Origin: an uncultured Collinsella sp.
GTDB taxonomy: Bacteria; Actinomycetota; Coriobacteriia; Coriobacteriales; Coriobacteriaceae
Assembly: GCA_934617135.1 (NCBI GenBank)
Contig: CAKTUC010000009.1
Span: forward strand, 1-34,377
Length of the DNA: 34,377 nucleotides
Direction: 5' to 3'
Position numbers and translations under genes: made by a program. Positions 32,016-34,377 of the stretch are shown here, piece by piece; positions within the stretch are counted from its first letter, which is position 1, and each line of letters starts with the position of its first letter. Under the pieces are notes generated by a model that saw only the letters and a program-made list of their open reading frames with translations, was not told the DNA's origin and did no database searches.

Positions 32016-32627
32016 CTATTCGAAACGAGATTCCAGGCTCGATAGTCCGCTCAACGTCAGATTGTTAGCGACCTCCGAGATGCGATCGATGGGCACCGAG
32101 CCATCGGAGAGCGCCCACGTGCGGTAAATGCCGATAATGCCCGAAAGCAAAAACGCCAGATAATAGTCGAACATCTCGTCCTTGAGGCCATGGGGCAGCA
32201 AGTCGCGCTCAGCAATCTCATGCTCGAGCGGCACGCGCAAACGCGTCATAAAATCGTCGAGCGGGATGTTTTCAATCAGCTGGCGATTGAGCACGAGGTT
32301 ATTGCAAAGTGCCTCGTTGATGGTCTTAAAAAACGTTGCCGCCGCTCCGAGGGCACGCTCGTTGGGGTCGCTTCCCATAGTGGAAAGCGTCTTTTCGACA
32401 GAGTCGACGATCATCTCGACAACATCGGCAGCGATGGCATCGAGCAGGCCGTCGACCGTGCCAAAGTGAACGTAAAAGGTCTTGCGGTCGACATTTGCCT
32501 CACGCGCGATGGCACTCACGGTAATGTCGGCAAGCGGTTTATCCATCAACAGGCGCTCAAACGCAGAAAGGATGGCATTGCGGCTGCGAACGATACGGCG
32601 GTCGAGGCGCGGTTTGCTGGTGGCCAT
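32016..32627 (-). CDS. TetR/AcrR-family transcriptional regulator
   Basis: 203 residues. The N-terminal DNA-binding domain has a helix-turn-helix at about 36-55 (TVSAIAREANVDRKTFYVHFG), preceded by the usual basic arm (RRIVRSRNAIL). The C-terminal ligand domain is all-helical and not assignable to a substrate. ATG 32627 was chosen for GAAGGGA 7 nt upstream. Convergent with the exporter operon and possibly its regulator, but there is no direct evidence. Immediately upstream, GAATGC and GCATTC (32643-32656) form a small palindrome that could be its own operator. Confidence 0.9.
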   Translation of the reverse strand: MATSKPRLDRRIVRSRNAILSAFERLLMDKPLADITVSAIAREANVDRKTFYVHFGTVDGLLDAIAADVVEMIVDSVEKTLSTMGSDPNERALGAAATFFKTINEALCNNLVLNRQLIENIPLDDFMTRLRVPLEHEIAERDLLPHGLKDEMFDYYLAFLLSGIIGIYRTWALSDGSVPIDRISEVANNLTLSGLSSLESRFE

Positions 32628-32642
32628 GGACGTGTCCCTTCG

Positions 32643-32668
32643 GAATGCAAGCATTCATCAACAGATGA
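32643..32668. promoter_or_regulatory. palindromic candidate operator upstream of the TetR gene
   Basis: GAATGC/GCATTC (32643-32656) with a 2-nt spacer, overlapped by TCATC/GATGA (32655-32668). It lies within 45 nt of the TetR start, where autoregulatory sites usually are. The palindrome is short and could be chance. Confidence 0.3.
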
Positions 32669-32745
32669 GAGTTAATCTACGTAAGAGGATTATCCCCCAT
32701 CCGGCACAAAAATGCCCGGCAACATGAAGAACGCACGACCAACTC

Positions 32746-34050
32746 TTACGCCTTAGGGAGCTTCTTTTTGTTCAAAGCAGCCGGGGACACACGGATGCCG
32801 TCGCCTGTCTGGCGCACATAGGCCTTATGCGCCGGTTTGGCGGCCCCAGAAGCCTTCTGAGCATGCTGATTGGGATCCACGGTAACCGCATTCACAGGAT
32901 GGGGCTTTGCCGGCTTAGAGGAGGTCTGAGGCGTTCGTCCGAGCTTGCGCATCACGCGATCCCAGCGCGCATGGATACTCTCGTTGTGAGCGCTCTTAAG
33001 GCCCAGCAGGGGCGCGGCCAAAATCGTCGGCGCGATAAACGTAATGAGGCGCCACAGCAGATAACCGGCGGTCGACGCCGATCCAAAGAAATGACCCAGG
33101 AATAGCGCGAAGCCGCCCTCGGCACCGCCGGTGCCACCGGGCAGGGGAACAGCAGAGCTCAAGAGCTGAACAAAGGCGCTCGCGGCCATGACCGAGAAAA
33201 AGTCGACTTCGTGGTGGCCAAAGGCAAGCATCAAGAAATACGGCACGAGGTAGAAAAACGCGAGCTGTAACATGGTGATGACCACCGTGAGCAGCATGGA
33301 CGAAAAGTGGCCGGCCGAAAGCTTGAACTTCTCGGAGAAGGAGTAGATTTCGCCGTCGACAAACGTGCGCCAGCCCTCGATCTTGGTGGCCGAGACGCCC
33401 ATTCGCTCGAGCCAATTGATGATGCAGTGCGCGACGCGCGTGACGGTCTTGGGCATGAGCGCGACGGCAAAGATGCCAAGCAGAATGCAGCAGTGACCGC
33501 CAAAGCTAAAGACGCACAGCAGCGTCATGTCGCCATAGCGCTCGGCGAAAAACGGCATGCGGGCAAGCAGTAGAATGGCGCCCCAGGCAACGAGGCCAAA
33601 CTGATACACGATAAATCGGGTGAACTGCGTGGCACCGGCCTCGCCGACGTTTTGGCCGGCTTTGGTCAGGCGGTAGATCTGGGCAGGTGTGGAGCCCATC
33701 ATCATGGGCGTCAGGTTGCCAAAGAAGATACCGCTCGCCTCGACCGAGATCAGGTCGCGAATGCCGACGGGCGAATTGGGATCGAGCCAGACGGCGATCG
33801 CATAGGCGACGATGCCAAAGAACAGGTACAGGAACATGCAAAAGCATGCAGCAACGAGCCACGGCGCTTGGACGCTCGACATGGCAGCCCAGAACTGTCC
33901 CATCTGACCGGTCGCAATCAGATAAACGATATAGCCGACCAGCACGACGCCGATAAAAATGGCACCGCGACGTGCACCCTTGTTGTCATCGGCACCCGAG
34001 GCCTCAACCTCGACCTGGGGCTTAGATGTATGCTGAGAGGACTCCGTCAT
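32746..34050 (-). CDS. LPG synthase-type (AglD/UPF0104) integral membrane protein
   Basis: 434 residues, mostly hydrophobic in the region 40-350 with about seven or eight membrane helices (GAIFIGVVLVGYIVYL, WLVAACFCMFLYLFFGIVAYAIA, LVAWGAILLLA, CILLGIFAVALM, SMLLTVVITMLQLAFFYLV and others). Signature: ISVEASGIFFGNLTPMMMGSTPAQIYRL and PLPGGTGGAEGGF, as in the flippase-like domain of lysylphosphatidylglycerol synthase. No aminoacyl-transferase domain is present. The C-terminal 80 residues are basic and low complexity (cytoplasmic). AGAAGGAG lies just before ATG 34050. Its role in glycolipid or lipid flipping is inferred from the family only. Confidence 0.85.
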   Translation of the reverse strand: MTESSQHTSKPQVEVEASGADDNKGARRGAIFIGVVLVGYIVYLIATGQMGQFWAAMSSVQAPWLVAACFCMFLYLFFGIVAYAIAVWLDPNSPVGIRDLISVEASGIFFGNLTPMMMGSTPAQIYRLTKAGQNVGEAGATQFTRFIVYQFGLVAWGAILLLARMPFFAERYGDMTLLCVFSFGGHCCILLGIFAVALMPKTVTRVAHCIINWLERMGVSATKIEGWRTFVDGEIYSFSEKFKLSAGHFSSMLLTVVITMLQLAFFYLVPYFLMLAFGHHEVDFFSVMAASAFVQLLSSAVPLPGGTGGAEGGFALFLGHFFGSASTAGYLLWRLITFIAPTILAAPLLGLKSAHNESIHARWDRVMRKLGRTPQTSSKPAKPHPVNAVTVDPNQHAQKASGAAKPAHKAYVRQTGDGIRVSPAALNKKKLPKA

Positions 34051-34156
34051 GAGGCTCCTTCTGACCGTCCAAATATCTTGCATATTGTACCCGCAAGGGC
34101 CACAAGCAGTACGTAAAGCTATGGGCCAAATGGGAATTGCAGATGGTTTGCTCGGA

Positions 34157-34191
34157 AATAAAAAACCCGGACTTCCGTGAGAAGTCCGGGT
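34157..34191 (-). terminator. terminator after the tRNA-Glu genes
   Basis: On the minus strand ACCCGGACTTC and GAAGTCCGGGT form a perfect 11-bp stem (34165-34191) with a 5-nt loop, followed by TTTTTATTT. Strong intrinsic terminator closing the tRNA pair. Confidence 0.93.
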
Positions 34192-34201
34192 CTCAGATTC
34201 A

Positions 34202-34278
34202 TGGTAGCCCGTACCAGATTCGAACTGGTGATCTCCGCCTTGAGAGGGCGGCGTCCTAAACCGCTAGACGAACGGGCC
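34202..34278 (-). tRNA. tRNA-Glu(CTC), copy 1
   Basis: 77 nt on the minus strand including an encoded CCA. The acceptor GGCCCGT pairs with ACGGGCT; the anticodon stem CCGCC/GGCGG encloses CTCTCAA with anticodon CTC for GAG codons. Identical to the copy 22 nt upstream, as judged by eye over all 77 positions. Confidence 0.95.
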
Positions 34279-34300
34279 ATAAGCCTCAGCAGAAAAGAAG

Positions 34301-34377
34301 TGGTAGCCCGTACCAGATTCGAACTGGTGATCTCCGCCTTGAGAGGGCGGCGTCCTAAACCGCTAGACGAACGGGCC
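34301..34377 (-). tRNA. tRNA-Glu(CTC), copy 2
   Basis: 77 nt with encoded CCA, ending exactly at the window edge so its promoter is outside. The same sequence as copy 1 and separated by 22 nt, so both are probably cut from one precursor. GAG is the favoured Glu codon in these genes. Confidence 0.95.

Noticed and set aside
34202..34377. Duplicate tRNA-Glu genes as an assembly artefact
   Set aside because: The spacer and flanks differ and tandem identical tRNAs are common; nothing in the sequence suggests an error.

Overview
The window reads as a chromosomal segment of a high-GC actinobacterium of the Coriobacteriia, most probably Collinsella or a close relative. This is inferred from gene content and codon use (a glgB-P-C-D-A glycogen operon with a GlgD subunit, a GH13-GH77 fusion, a priA-def-fmt-rsmB cluster), not from a database match. 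Almost all of the sequence is housekeeping or metabolic. There is no phage, IS transposase, CRISPR array or plasmid gene.

Layout. 1-1545, minus strand: the 5' part of tRNA-Ala(GGC), thiamine pyrophosphokinase and a HAD phosphatase. 1877-11456, plus strand: glgB, glgP, glgC, glgD and glgA, a full glycogen synthesis and mobilisation operon. GlgB and GlgA both end in long low-complexity Ala/Lys/Thr tails resembling histone H1. 11675-15296, plus strand: a two-enzyme fusion (GH13 amylase + GH77 4-alpha-glucanotransferase) and a small zinc-ribbon protein. 15746-22994, minus strand: gltX, then priA, def, fmt and rsmB (translation initiation, replication restart, rRNA methylation). 23279-26513, plus strand: metK and a one-chain iron-sulfur L-serine dehydratase. 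26631-31911, plus strand: a membrane-anchored L,D-transpeptidase and a MacA-MacB-like three-gene exporter. 32016-34050, minus strand: a TetR regulator and an LPG-synthase-like flippase-family membrane protein. 34202-34377, minus strand: two identical tRNA-Glu(CTC) genes.

How the genes fit together. ADP-glucose is made by GlgC/GlgD, polymerised by GlgA, branched by GlgB, and degraded by GlgP and the amylase-glucanotransferase. A shared operator-like sequence (TTGGTAAAAC, in one case centred on AAAACGTTTT as in LacI-family sites) lies between the HAD gene and glgB and again before the fusion gene. This suggests one sugar-responsive repressor controls both blocks.

The least ordinary content is between genes. 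Three families of long inverted-repeat elements occur. Family A has three copies, each exactly 71 nt, starting TGAGTTGCGGTGAAATA. Family B has two copies of about 121 and 137 nt. They share a 61-nt core, and their arms differ between copies yet remain self-complementary in each, which is covariation and points to a structured RNA or single-stranded DNA. Family C has one copy with 28-nt arms. A further pair of mutually exclusive hairpins lies between two family A copies. I cannot name a known family for A or B; B is the best candidate here for something undescribed.
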